The notes under the pieces: generated by a model
Databases searched by the model: none
What the model was told of the DNA's origin: nothing
The model's input: only the letters and a program-made list of their open reading frames with translations
DNA from: Ruminiclostridium sp.
GTDB taxonomy: Bacteria > Bacillota_A > Clostridia > Oscillospirales > Ruminococcaceae
Direction: 5' to 3'
Assembly (NCBI GenBank): GCA_017550775.1
Contig: JAFZOA010000072.1
Span: forward strand, 1-9,955
DNA length: 9,955 bases
Position numbers and translations under genes: made by a program
Part shown: piece after piece, positions 1-6,780 of the stretch
Layout: each line of letters starts with the position of its first letter
Numbering within the stretch: position 1 is the stretch's first letter

Positions 1-194
1 ACGGGTATGAGGACGACCTTGACTTCTGCGAAAAGCTCGCCGAGCGTGTGGGAGTGGGTGCGGTACCGGGTTCGAGCTTCTTTAAGGAGCCGGAGAACCG
101 GTACATAAGGCTTCATTTTGCTAAGAAGAACGAAACTCTCAACGAAGCGCTGAACAGGCTTGAAAACATGAAGAAAATGATGACAAAGGGATAA
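1..194 (+). CDS. PLP-dependent aminotransferase, class I/II, C-terminal end (partial)
   Basis: The reading frame is open from position 3 to a TAA at 192-194 and gives the last 63 residues of a protein whose start lies outside the window. The segment reads GVGAVPGSSFF, then NRYIRLHFA, and ends in a lysine-rich helix (LNEALNRLENMKKM). This is the usual C-terminal small-domain end of fold-type I aminotransferases: a glycine/proline turn, then an arginine (in YIRLHFA) that in this family binds the substrate's alpha-carboxylate, then a last amphipathic helix. The substrate cannot be told from this fragment. The next gene starts 2 bases after the stop, so the two are probably co-transcribed. Confidence 0.85.
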   Translation, partial: GYEDDLDFCEKLAERVGVGAVPGSSFFKEPENRYIRLHFAKKNETLNEALNRLENMKKMMTKG

Positions 195-196
195 AG

Positions 197-1045
197 ATGC
201 GGATAGTTGCACTTATCGAAAACACAAGCGCGTCCGAGAAGCTTAAGGTCGAGCACGGTATCTCGTTTTTTGTCGAGAGCGCCGGTATAAAGTACCTTAT
301 AGATACAGGAGCCTCGGACAAGCTAATGTTCAACGCGAAGCGGCTCGGTATCAATATGGCCGACATATCGGCGGTCTTGATATCTCATAACGGCTATACC
401 CACACAGGCGGTCTCGAAGAGGTATGGAAGGCGAACAAGAACGTCATGATCTACGCGAAAAAAGCCTGTCTCGGGGATTTTTACCTTCAACAGTCTCTTA
501 TCCGTTCTCACATGAAGACCTTCGGCTATCTGTACGAGGAACACCCCGGAAGTTTTATCCTGTACAACAGCTTTCAGCAGATAGATACGGGGTTCTTCGC
601 CATGTCGAACGAACACCCCGACACGTCGTTCTACTGCGAGGACAAGAGCCTTTTCATGAAGAAGGACGGTAAGATAGTGCGCGACGATTTCTCACATGAA
701 TCGTTCTATGTCATCTTTCCTGACAACGATCGCAAAGCCGGCGCAGTTATAATCTCTCCGTGTTCGCTCTGCGGCATCACAAACATGATGAAGACCGTAA
801 AGAAGCGTTTCCCGGGAGTGAACATTCTTTCGGTCATCGGCGGATTCCACTTAATGGGTACCACAACGAAAAAGCTGTCATGCTCGGTGGATCATGTTGA
901 AAAGACGGTCAACGAGATCATGACGATCGACACCGGAACGATCTATACCTGTCACTGCACGGGACTCACGGGCTACGGGATAATGAAACAGAAGCTCGGG
1001 AACAGGCTGCAATACCTGCAAACGGGAGAGGAGCTTACGTTCTGA
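197..1045 (+). CDS. Metallo-beta-lactamase-fold protein (COG1237-like) with degenerate metal site
   Basis: The 282-residue protein has the MBL fold pattern of the COG1237 group, which includes proteins annotated as RFA-P synthase-like metallohydrolases. Visible elements are YLIDTGAS near residues 33-40, the SHxxYxHTGG loop at 63-72, a PCSLCGITN stretch at 188-196, GGFHL at 215-219 and TCHCTG at 251-256. The family's usual HxHxDH loop (SHGHYDHTGG) reads SHNGYTHTGG here, so the second His and the Asp are Gly66 and Thr68. The usual GCxHxGI motif has Leu191 where the His should be. His64, His69, His218 and His253 remain. Either the metal site is altered or the protein is no longer a hydrolase. 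There is no signal peptide, so it is cytoplasmic. The start has AAAGGG about 6 bases upstream and lies 2 bases after the aminotransferase stop. Substrate unknown. Confidence 0.85.
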   Translation: MRIVALIENTSASEKLKVEHGISFFVESAGIKYLIDTGASDKLMFNAKRLGINMADISAVLISHNGYTHTGGLEEVWKANKNVMIYAKKACLGDFYLQQSLIRSHMKTFGYLYEEHPGSFILYNSFQQIDTGFFAMSNEHPDTSFYCEDKSLFMKKDGKIVRDDFSHESFYVIFPDNDRKAGAVIISPCSLCGITNMMKTVKKRFPGVNILSVIGGFHLMGTTTKKLSCSVDHVEKTVNEIMTIDTGTIYTCHCTGLTGYGIMKQKLGNRLQYLQTGEELTF

Positions 1046-1138
1046 ATACAAGAGGAGCTTTTTAGATCCGCGCGTTTTACGCGCACCACAATTATTAATT
1101 ATTCATTATTATTTATAAATTAATAAAGGAGAAACAAT
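1046..1138 (+). promoter_or_regulatory. AT-rich intergenic gap with possible promoter for the amylase gene
   Basis: The 93-base gap holds a short hairpin (GCGCG-TTTTA-CGCGC, 1070-1084) without a following T-run, so it is a poor terminator. It is followed by about 45 bases that are almost entirely A and T (1089-1127). A weak promoter can be drawn (TTTACG at 1076-1081, TATTCA at 1100-1105, spacer 18), but neither hexamer is convincing. A good Shine-Dalgarno AAAGGAG lies at 1125-1131, 7 bases before the ATG of the next gene. A promoter is likely here, but I cannot fix its exact position. Confidence 0.35.
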
Positions 1139-3001
1139 ATGAAACCGATTTTTGACTGCTTCAAGGAGGAGTACAAATATCCGTTCGGAGCTATCGAGAG
1201 GGGAGTGGATTGCAGATTTACACTGAAATTCCCCGAGGACACCACAGTTGAGGAGCCCATGCTCGTTATGTTCCGTCCCGGCTTCAAGGAGCGTTTCATA
1301 AAGCTTGAAAGGAGAGCTTCAGCGGACGGCTTCACAGATTACAGCTGTGTGTATCAGCCAAACGACCTCGGACTGCATCACTACTATTTCTCTCTGCTCA
1401 TCAACCGCAACCGCCACTACATCAAGAAGAACGGCGCGAGCGTCGGAGTGATCGACAACGGCGACCTTTTCCAGCTCACGGTATTTGAGAAGGGTATGAC
1501 CACACCGGACTGGCTCAAAGGCGGAGTTATGTATCAGATCTTCCCCGACAGGTTCGCGAGAAGCGGTGAACCGCACAATAACGTCCCCTATGACCGCAAG
1601 ATACATACCGACTGGAATGACATTCCCGACTGGAAACCCGATACTCACGGCAACATCACCAACAACGACTACTTCGGCGGCGACCTGAAAGGTATAGAGC
1701 AGAAGCTTGACTACATCGCCGGGCTCGGCTGCAATATCATCTACCTCAACCCGATATTCGAGAGCCATGAGAACCACCGTTACTGCACGGCGGACTATTC
1801 AAAGATAGACCCGCTGCTCGGTACGGAGGAGGACTTTGTAAGCCTGTGCAGAGCCGCGCGCGCAAAGGGCATACGGATAATTCTTGACGGCGTTTTCTCT
1901 CATACAGGCGCGGACTCGATATACTTCAACACGACCGGACGCTACGGCGATAAGACCGGAGCTTTCCGCGACCCCGAAAGCCCGTACCGCGAATGGTACA
2001 ACTGGATGGACTACCCGAACGTGTACGAGTCGTGGTGGGGCATCACAACGCTTCCGAACGTGAACGAGAACAACCCCGCATACACGAAGTACATCTGCGG
2101 GGAAGGCGGGATACTGCAAAAGTGGATAGACCTTGGTGCTTCGGGGTGGAGACTTGACGTGGCGGACGAGCTTCCAGATGAGTTCATAGATAACCTGAAC
2201 AAGTCTGTAAAGTCGAAGGGCGACGAATACGTCATTTACGGCGAAGTCTGGGAGGACGCCACCAACAAGGAGAGCTATGGTGTGCGCAGACGCTATCTTA
2301 TCGGCGGTCAGCTCGACAGCGTCATGAACTACCCGTTCAAGGAGGCTGTCCTCAACTACATCAAGTACGGCGACCCGAACACTCTCGTTGACGGGGTAAT
2401 GACTATTGTGGAGCACTACCCTAAGCCGAGCACCGATATACTGATGAACTTCCTTTCTACCCACGACACCGAGCGCGCGATAACACGACTCGCAGGTGAG
2501 GACGTGGGCTGGAACGGGCGCGAATGGCAGTCCTCGCACAGCCTGTCAAATGAGCAGTACTCATATGGAATAGTGCTGATGAAGTGCGCAATGGTGCTCC
2601 AGTTCTTCCTTCCCGGCGTACCGTCGATCTACTACGCGGACGAGGCGGGCAAGGAAGGATATAAGGATCCCTTCAATCGCGGAACATACCCGTGGGGCGA
2701 AGAGAACGACGAGCTTATCGAGTTTACCCGCGAGCTCGGACGGATAAGACGCGCAAACGCGGTATTCGCGAAGGGGACGATACGCTTCACTGATGTAACT
2801 GCGGATCACGCGATATTTGAGCGTGAGGACAAGGAGCTCGGAACAAAGGCGGTCATCATCATGAACCGCTCAAAGAAGAAGCTAAGCCGCCATATCACCG
2901 AGATCGCCGGTATGCGCTCGTTCAGCGTCGTACACGGAAGGGAAGTCAGCGGAACGGTAGCTGTGGAGCCGTTCGGGTACGCGGTCGTGATAGTTAAGTA
3001 A
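1139..3001 (+). CDS. Glycoside hydrolase family 13 (alpha-amylase/neopullulanase-like), intracellular
   Basis: The 620-residue enzyme should cleave alpha-1,4 (perhaps also alpha-1,6) links in maltodextrins, glycogen or pullulan fragments. Residues 1 to about 118 form a beta-rich N-terminal domain like those of neopullulanases and cyclomaltodextrinases. The TIM barrel starts at GGVMYQIFPDRF (128-139). The conserved GH13 regions are all present: DGVFSH (250-255), LPNVNEN (305-311), GWRLDVAD with nucleophile Asp340, YGEVWED with acid/base Glu369, and LSTHDTER with Asp443 as transition-state stabiliser. A C-terminal beta domain ends with AVVIVK. There is no signal peptide, so it probably acts on sugars already imported. 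The start is supported by AAAGGAG 7 bases upstream. The gene stands apart from both neighbours. The exact GH13 subfamily and bond preference are not resolved. Confidence 0.93.
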   Translation: MKPIFDCFKEEYKYPFGAIERGVDCRFTLKFPEDTTVEEPMLVMFRPGFKERFIKLERRASADGFTDYSCVYQPNDLGLHHYYFSLLINRNRHYIKKNGASVGVIDNGDLFQLTVFEKGMTTPDWLKGGVMYQIFPDRFARSGEPHNNVPYDRKIHTDWNDIPDWKPDTHGNITNNDYFGGDLKGIEQKLDYIAGLGCNIIYLNPIFESHENHRYCTADYSKIDPLLGTEEDFVSLCRAARAKGIRIILDGVFSHTGADSIYFNTTGRYGDKTGAFRDPESPYREWYNWMDYPNVYESWWGITTLPNVNENNPAYTKYICGEGGILQKWIDLGASGWRLDVADELPDEFIDNLNKSVKSKGDEYVIYGEVWEDATNKESYGVRRRYLIGGQLDSVMNYPFKEAVLNYIKYGDPNTLVDGVMTIVEHYPKPSTDILMNFLSTHDTERAITRLAGEDVGWNGREWQSSHSLSNEQYSYGIVLMKCAMVLQFFLPGVPSIYYADEAGKEGYKDPFNRGTYPWGEENDELIEFTRELGRIRRANAVFAKGTIRFTDVTADHAIFEREDKELGTKAVIIMNRSKKKLSRHITEIAGMRSFSVVHGREVSGTVAVEPFGYAVVIVK

Positions 3002-3006
3002 ACAAT

Positions 3007-3039
3007 GTGCATTTCCTCGCCGACGGCGGGGAAATGTGT
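3007..3039 (+). terminator. Strong hairpin between amylase gene and rmuC (terminator-like or mRNA end)
   Basis: The arms at 3010-3021 (CATTTCCTCGCC) and 3025-3036 (GGCGGGGAAATG) pair over 12 bp with one T-G wobble around a 3-base loop (GAC); G-T pairs extend the stem a little to 3007 and 3039. It starts 6 bases after the amylase stop. What follows is TGTTATGT rather than a clean T-run, so it may terminate inefficiently or protect the 3' end. Read-through into rmuC is plausible because I see no clear rmuC promoter. Confidence 0.55.
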
Positions 3040-3056
3040 TATGTAGAGGTGACAAC

Positions 3057-4469
3057 ATGGATATTATCATACTTATCCTGTGTATTCTGAACGCGGTACT
3101 GCTGGCGGCGGTACTGATAGTTCTGCTGAACAGGCGAGGCGGAGGTTTGGAGGAGAAAGACCTTAACGCGCAGACATCTCAACTCAAAGAACAGATCGGC
3201 GACGGCAACAAGACTGTACTGGATCAGATGAACCGACAGACGGGCACTATCTCCGATTCTGTGGAGCGCAATATAAAGCAGCTCGGAGAAAATCTCCTGA
3301 CAGAGCAGAAAAGCACCCGTGAAGCCGTCTCAAACTCACTGAACACCATAAGCTCCGAAATATCCGGGCTTCGTAAGGAGAACAAGGAGAGCCTTGACGG
3401 CATCAACAGCATCGTTACCGAGAAGATGCAGTCTACGCTGAACGAAAGGATAGAGCACCTGAACCGGACGATCTCCAACAACTTCACGAATCTCGGTACA
3501 AGTCTCAGAGAGGAACAGAGCAAGCAGCTCAATATTATCAACGAGAATATGCAGGCGCTCCGAAAGGAGAACAGCGAGAGTCTCGACAAGATCAACGGAA
3601 CGGTGAACGAGAAGCTGCAAAAGACGCTGGATGACAGGATAAGCCAGTCATTTGAGACAGTGAACAAGAGGCTTGCTGAGGTGTATCAGAGTCTCGGGGA
3701 AATGAAAAATGTTGCAGCGGGCGTGACCGACCTGCAGAAGATACTATCCAATGTCAAGACGAGGGGTATCGTCGGCGAGATACAGCTTTCCGCTATACTG
3801 GGTGAGATCCTTTCTCCGGAACAGTACGAGGAACAGAAAAGCGTCAAGTCTAACAGCACAGAAAAGGTGGATTTCGCAATAAGACTTCCCGGAGTTGAGG
3901 ATGGTAAGTCGGTATTTCTCCCTGTTGACTCAAAGCTTCCCGGAGACACCTATCTTTCGCTTGCGAACGCGTATGATTCGGGTAATAAAGACCTGATAGA
4001 GGAAAAGCGGAAGATTCTCAGAGCCACCATGAAAGCGGAAGCAAAGAGCATAAGCACCAAGTACATAAATCCCCCTGTAACGACCGAGTTTGCGATCATG
4101 TTTCTTCCTTTCGAGGGTCTGTATTCCGAAGCGGTAAACATGGGGCTTGTTGAGGAATTGCAGAGAGAATACAAGGTGAATATAGCGGGACCCTCTACCA
4201 TGGCGGCGTTGCTGAACAGTCTTCGTATGGGTTTCCGTACACTCGCGATACAGAAAAAAAGCGGGGAAGTGTGGAGTATTCTCGGGACTGTCAAGAAAGA
4301 GTTCAAGAACTTCTCTGAAATACTCGATAAGACCCGGAACAATCTCCGTCTTGCGGACGACAACCTTGAGAAGCTTGTCGGAGTGAGAACAAGAGCAATA
4401 AATCGACAGCTTGACCGTATCGAAACGACCGGCGACGAAGGCAATATTGACCTGATAGATATGAACTGA
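3057..4469 (+). CDS. rmuC: RmuC family DNA recombination protein
   Basis: RmuC proteins limit inversion between short inverted repeats and resemble restriction-like nucleases; the biochemical activity is not settled. With the ATG at 3057 the protein has 470 residues. An N-terminal membrane segment (about residues 3-24, rich in I, L, V and A) is followed by Arg-Arg. Next comes a long heptad-rich, polar coiled coil (about 30-220) and then the RmuC domain with TRGIVGEIQL, KVDFAIRLPG, LPVDSKLPGD, MFLPFEGLYSEA and IAGPSTMAALLNSLR. The spacing fits the family. The ATG is preferred over an in-frame GTG at 3036 because AGAGGTG (3045-3051) sits 5 bases before it and the GTG falls inside the hairpin. 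The coiled coil contains a duplicated segment, listed separately. It converges with ispG across a shared terminator. Confidence 0.93.
   Translation: MDIIILILCILNAVLLAAVLIVLLNRRGGGLEEKDLNAQTSQLKEQIGDGNKTVLDQMNRQTGTISDSVERNIKQLGENLLTEQKSTREAVSNSLNTISSEISGLRKENKESLDGINSIVTEKMQSTLNERIEHLNRTISNNFTNLGTSLREEQSKQLNIINENMQALRKENSESLDKINGTVNEKLQKTLDDRISQSFETVNKRLAEVYQSLGEMKNVAAGVTDLQKILSNVKTRGIVGEIQLSAILGEILSPEQYEEQKSVKSNSTEKVDFAIRLPGVEDGKSVFLPVDSKLPGDTYLSLANAYDSGNKDLIEEKRKILRATMKAEAKSISTKYINPPVTTEFAIMFLPFEGLYSEAVNMGLVEELQREYKVNIAGPSTMAALLNSLRMGFRTLAIQKKSGEVWSILGTVKKEFKNFSEILDKTRNNLRLADDNLEKLVGVRTRAINRQLDRIETTGDEGNIDLIDMN
3369..3641 (+). repeat. Two-copy internal repeat in the RmuC coiled coil
   Basis: Codons 3369-3452 and 3558-3641 encode two 28-residue segments, each starting LRKEN and ending in RI, with 19 of 28 positions identical and a period of 63 residues. 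Both share LRKEN, ESLD, EK and TL at the same positions. Similarity continues weakly upstream (LGENLLTEQ against LGTSLREEQ), so the repeat unit is probably the full 63 residues. This looks like lengthening of the coiled coil by duplication. Confidence 0.7.
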
Positions 4470-4472
4470 ACC

Positions 4473-4503
4473 AAAAAAGCTCCCTCAACCGGGGAGCTTT
4501 TCT
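4473..4503. terminator. Bidirectional Rho-independent terminator between rmuC and ispG
   Basis: AAAAGCTCCC (4475-4484) pairs with GGGAGCTTTT (4492-4501) around a short loop. On the plus strand the stem follows the rmuC stop by about 5 bases and ends in TTTT. On the minus strand it ends in a run of six T (the complement of 4473-4478). The plus-strand right arm also encodes the last residues of IspG (EKLPG), and the ispG stop lies in the loop at 4485-4487. One short palindrome therefore closes both convergent units. Confidence 0.9.
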
Positions 4504-5522
4504 ATCTCTTCAAGCAGCGCGCCGAGTACATCTTCCTCCGGCACCGTGCGTATGACCTCGCCCTTTCTGAAGATCACCGCTTTGCCGTTGCCGCCGGTTA
4601 TCCCGAGGTCAGCTTCGCGCGCTTCGCCGGGACCGTTGACCGGACAGCCCATGACCGCGATCTTTATGTCCTTGTGAATATCGGCGACCGCCTTTTCAAC
4701 CTTTCCGGCAAGCGATATAAGGTCTATCTGTGTGCGCCCGCAGGTCGGACAGGACACAATGTTTACCCCGCCGCCGATACCGCAGGCTTTCAGGATATCC
4801 TTTGCTGCCCGTACTTCCTCCACCGGGTCTGCGGTGAGCGACACGCGTATCGTGTCGCCTATACCGTCGCAAAGCAGAGAGCCTATGCCTATCGCAGACT
4901 TGATCGTTCCCATTCGAGCAGTGCCGGTCTCGGTAACTCCGAGGTGCAGGGGATAGTCCGTCTGCTCACTTAAAAGCCTGTATGACGCGATAGTTGTCTT
5001 TACGTCGGACGACTTGATAGAGATGACGATGTCGTCGAAGTCGTACCGGTTCAGCAGCCTGACATTCTCCAGTGCGCTCTCCACGAACGCCTCCGGAACG
5101 GGACTTCCGTACTTTTCGAGCACCTTCTTTTCGAGGGAGCCGGAGTTAACGCCGATGCGTATAGGGATACCGCGCTTTTTGCAGACCTCCGCGACAGCCT
5201 TTACGTTCTCTTGCGCGCCAATGTTGCCCGGGTTTATCCGTATCTTGTCCACGCCGAGCTCCGCGCATTTCAGAGCTATCCGGTAGTCAAAGTGTATGTC
5301 CGCGACGATCGGCACCTTGACCGCCTCTTTCAGCGCGGGTATCAGCGCCGCGTTTTCTATGTGCGGGACAGCAGCCCGAATGATCTCGCAGCCCGCCTGT
5401 TCCAGCCGGACTGCTTGTTTTACGCTGTTCTCTATGTCGTCGGCACGCACGTTCAGCATGGACTGTATGTAGATGTGACCGTCGCCGAGGATGAGTTTTC
5501 CGACTCTGACCTGTTTTTTCAT
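4485..5522 (-). CDS. ispG: 4-hydroxy-3-methylbut-2-enyl diphosphate synthase (IspG/GcpE)
   Basis: IspG carries out the penultimate step of the MEP isoprenoid pathway, reductively opening methylerythritol cyclodiphosphate to HMBPP with a [4Fe-4S] cluster. The 345-residue protein has the short bacterial form: a TIM barrel (VADIHFDYRIA at 73-83, KIRINPGNIG at 93-102) and a C-terminal cluster domain. The cluster ligands fit Cys258, Cys261 and Cys293 (SCPTCGR, GCPVNGPGE) plus Glu300, as known for the family. The N-terminal loop reads QSMLNV instead of the more common QSMTNT. The start has AAAGGGAG about 6 bases upstream. It is the last gene of the minus-strand operon, 48 bases after the thiamine pyrophosphokinase stop, and ends in the shared terminator. 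Confidence 0.97.
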   Translation of the reverse strand: MKKQVRVGKLILGDGHIYIQSMLNVRADDIENSVKQAVRLEQAGCEIIRAAVPHIENAALIPALKEAVKVPIVADIHFDYRIALKCAELGVDKIRINPGNIGAQENVKAVAEVCKKRGIPIRIGVNSGSLEKKVLEKYGSPVPEAFVESALENVRLLNRYDFDDIVISIKSSDVKTTIASYRLLSEQTDYPLHLGVTETGTARMGTIKSAIGIGSLLCDGIGDTIRVSLTADPVEEVRAAKDILKACGIGGGVNIVSCPTCGRTQIDLISLAGKVEKAVADIHKDIKIAVMGCPVNGPGEAREADLGITGGNGKAVIFRKGEVIRTVPEEDVLGALLEEIEKLPG

Positions 5523-5554
5523 TGTATTCTCCCTTTATTGCGCATACTTGTAAG

Positions 5555-5594
5555 ATCTGCGTGTTTTTTATCATACCTCGTAATAAACGCAGAT
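5555..5594 (-). other. Inverted repeat spanning the thiN stop codon
   Basis: ATCTGCGT (5555-5562) and ACGCAGAT (5587-5594) are perfect 8-base inverted repeats around a 24-base loop containing the thiamine pyrophosphokinase stop at 5571-5573. On the minus-strand mRNA this would form a stem-loop just ahead of the ispG ribosome binding site. It could be a processing or stability element. There is no T-run after it in the right place for a standard terminator. Confidence 0.35.
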
Positions 5595-6185
5595 AGTCCC
5601 GTGTTTTACCGATATCTCCGCAGGTTTTCCCGTGTATTCGTTGCTCACCCCGAGCGCGAAATCGTTCCGGAGTGTGACATTTTCCACCTCGTAGAAAAGC
5701 CCGCTTATCGTAACGCCCTCACATACGTCGCTGTGAGCAAACACCGATACATAGCCGCTTTCGCGCGCGGGGAGAGAAAAAGTACCGTCGGTCACCGCCG
5801 TTATCACATATCCGGAACCGTATATGAACGGGGTCTTTCCTTGCTGTGAGAGCTGCGCGGCGAGTTGTATGTTCGCGATAGTATGATCGAGCCGCCCGCC
5901 TGTTCCGCCGTAGATGTGAAACTCGGTGCAGCCCTCTTCGCAGCCTGTCTTCACGGCTTCAAAGGTGTCGGTAGTGTCCTTGATGTGCGGAAGACGGGTG
6001 AAGCTTATGTTCACGGGAGCTTCACCGAGCGAATCAAGGTCTCCGATAACGCGGTCCGGAGTGATGCCGAGATCGTTAAGCCGTTCCAGTCCGCCGTCCG
6101 CTGCAATTATTATCCTTTCGCCGTCGGGGAGCATGATACGCTCCGGAAACTCGGTCCCGGCACCGAAAACTATGCAGGTCTTCAC
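5571..6185 (-). CDS. thiN: Thiamine pyrophosphokinase
   Basis: The enzyme transfers pyrophosphate from ATP to thiamine to give thiamine diphosphate. With a GTG start at 6185 it has 204 residues. Family motifs occur in order: AADGG (28-32), GDLDS (48-52), KDTTDTFEA (69-77, the KDxTDxE-type magnesium/ATP motif), GGTGGRLDHTIAN (93-105) and SNEY (181-184). An in-frame ATG at 6209 would add 8 residues, but it has no Shine-Dalgarno. GGAGGTG at 6195-6201 sits 9 bases before the GTG, and the resulting MKTCIVFGAG matches the usual family start. The gene begins 4 bases after the phosphopantetheinyl transferase stop (which overlaps by 20 bases if the ATG is used), so translation may be coupled. Confidence 0.93.
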   Translation of the reverse strand: MKTCIVFGAGTEFPERIMLPDGERIIIAADGGLERLNDLGITPDRVIGDLDSLGEAPVNISFTRLPHIKDTTDTFEAVKTGCEEGCTEFHIYGGTGGRLDHTIANIQLAAQLSQQGKTPFIYGSGYVITAVTDGTFSLPARESGYVSVFAHSDVCEGVTISGLFYEVENVTLRNDFALGVSNEYTGKPAEISVKHGTICVYYEV

Positions 6186-6189
6186 GGGA

Positions 6190-6780
6190 TCATTCACCTC
6201 CGCATACACTGATATAGAAACCGTCCCGGAAAGTCCACCTTACCTTGCCGGAGCTTACATACCCGTTCGCGTCGAACTTCGTGAACCCTCCTGCATACCC
6301 GTCACCGGTGCATTTCCCAATGCTTTCCTTTATGCACCACAGGCGGCAAAGCTCGGAGTTTCGCTCCGCTTCATCGGTTATCGTTCCGACCTGTTCAAGC
6401 TCGGCGGCGTTCAGAAAAAACTTTCCTATACGTCCTGAGACCTTACGGATATCCTGTATGTCCACACCGACATGGCGCTTCGAAACCGCGCATACTACTC
6501 TTTCACCGGCATGGCTCATGTTGAAGCAGATGTCCGGACGTTGGGACAGAAACGGTTTGCCGTGCTCCCCGAAGGTGAACAGAGGGATATCTCTGAACCC
6601 GAACTCCCGGCACAGTGCGTATCTGAGCAGCAAAAACGCGTAAGCGGAGCATAGCCCCGCTTTCTCGCTCTTCATTCGTTCACAATAACCGTAACGCTGC
6701 TCCCCAAGCAGGTATCTGAGCTCCGGGAGGCTTCGCTTCTCACCGGAGAAGTCGTAGCAGTACAGGTTCGGAAATGTCAT
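6190..6780 (-). CDS. 4'-phosphopantetheinyl transferase, Sfp type
   Basis: It attaches the phosphopantetheine arm of coenzyme A to a serine of carrier proteins. The 196-residue protein is somewhat short for an Sfp-type enzyme but has the expected elements: GKPFL (74-78), NMSHAG with His90 (87-92), GVDIQ with Asp107 (105-109) and WCIKESIGKCTGDG (148-161) with Lys151 and Glu152. Asp107 and Glu152 should bind magnesium. The second metal-side position is Gln109 where Sfp has Glu, a replacement known in other members. Its ATG overlaps the pyrB stop as ATGA, so it is probably translated by coupling; the Shine-Dalgarno is weak. No fatty acid, polyketide or peptide synthase lies nearby. It could serve acyl carrier protein or unlinked synthases; the substrate is not shown. 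Confidence 0.9.
   Translation of the reverse strand: MTFPNLYCYDFSGEKRSLPELRYLLGEQRYGYCERMKSEKAGLCSAYAFLLLRYALCREFGFRDIPLFTFGEHGKPFLSQRPDICFNMSHAGERVVCAVSKRHVGVDIQDIRKVSGRIGKFFLNAAELEQVGTITDEAERNSELCRLWCIKESIGKCTGDGYAGGFTKFDANGYVSSGKVRWTFRDGFYISVCGGE

Noticed and set aside
1799..2539. Long minus-strand open frame (246 codons) opposite the GH13 gene
   Set aside because: It lies wholly antisense to clear GH13 catalytic motifs, has no ribosome binding site and no recognisable domain. Open antisense frames are common opposite this kind of codon use.
3036..3056. GTG start for RmuC giving 7 more residues
   Set aside because: The GTG is part of the hairpin at 3010-3036 and lacks a free ribosome binding site. 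The ATG at 3057 has AGAGGTG 5 bases before it and starts directly into the membrane segment.
5211..5849. Plus-strand open frame (212 codons) opposite ispG and thiN
   Set aside because: It runs across two well-supported minus-strand genes and their gap, and its product has no recognisable motif.
6186..6209. ATG start at 6209 for thiamine pyrophosphokinase
   Set aside because: There is no Shine-Dalgarno before it. GGAGGTG fits the GTG at 6185, and the family N-terminus begins there. The longer form remains possible.
5926..6438. Plus-strand open frame (170 codons) opposite thiN and the phosphopantetheinyl transferase
   Set aside because: It is antisense to two genes with conserved motifs and has no start signal of its own.
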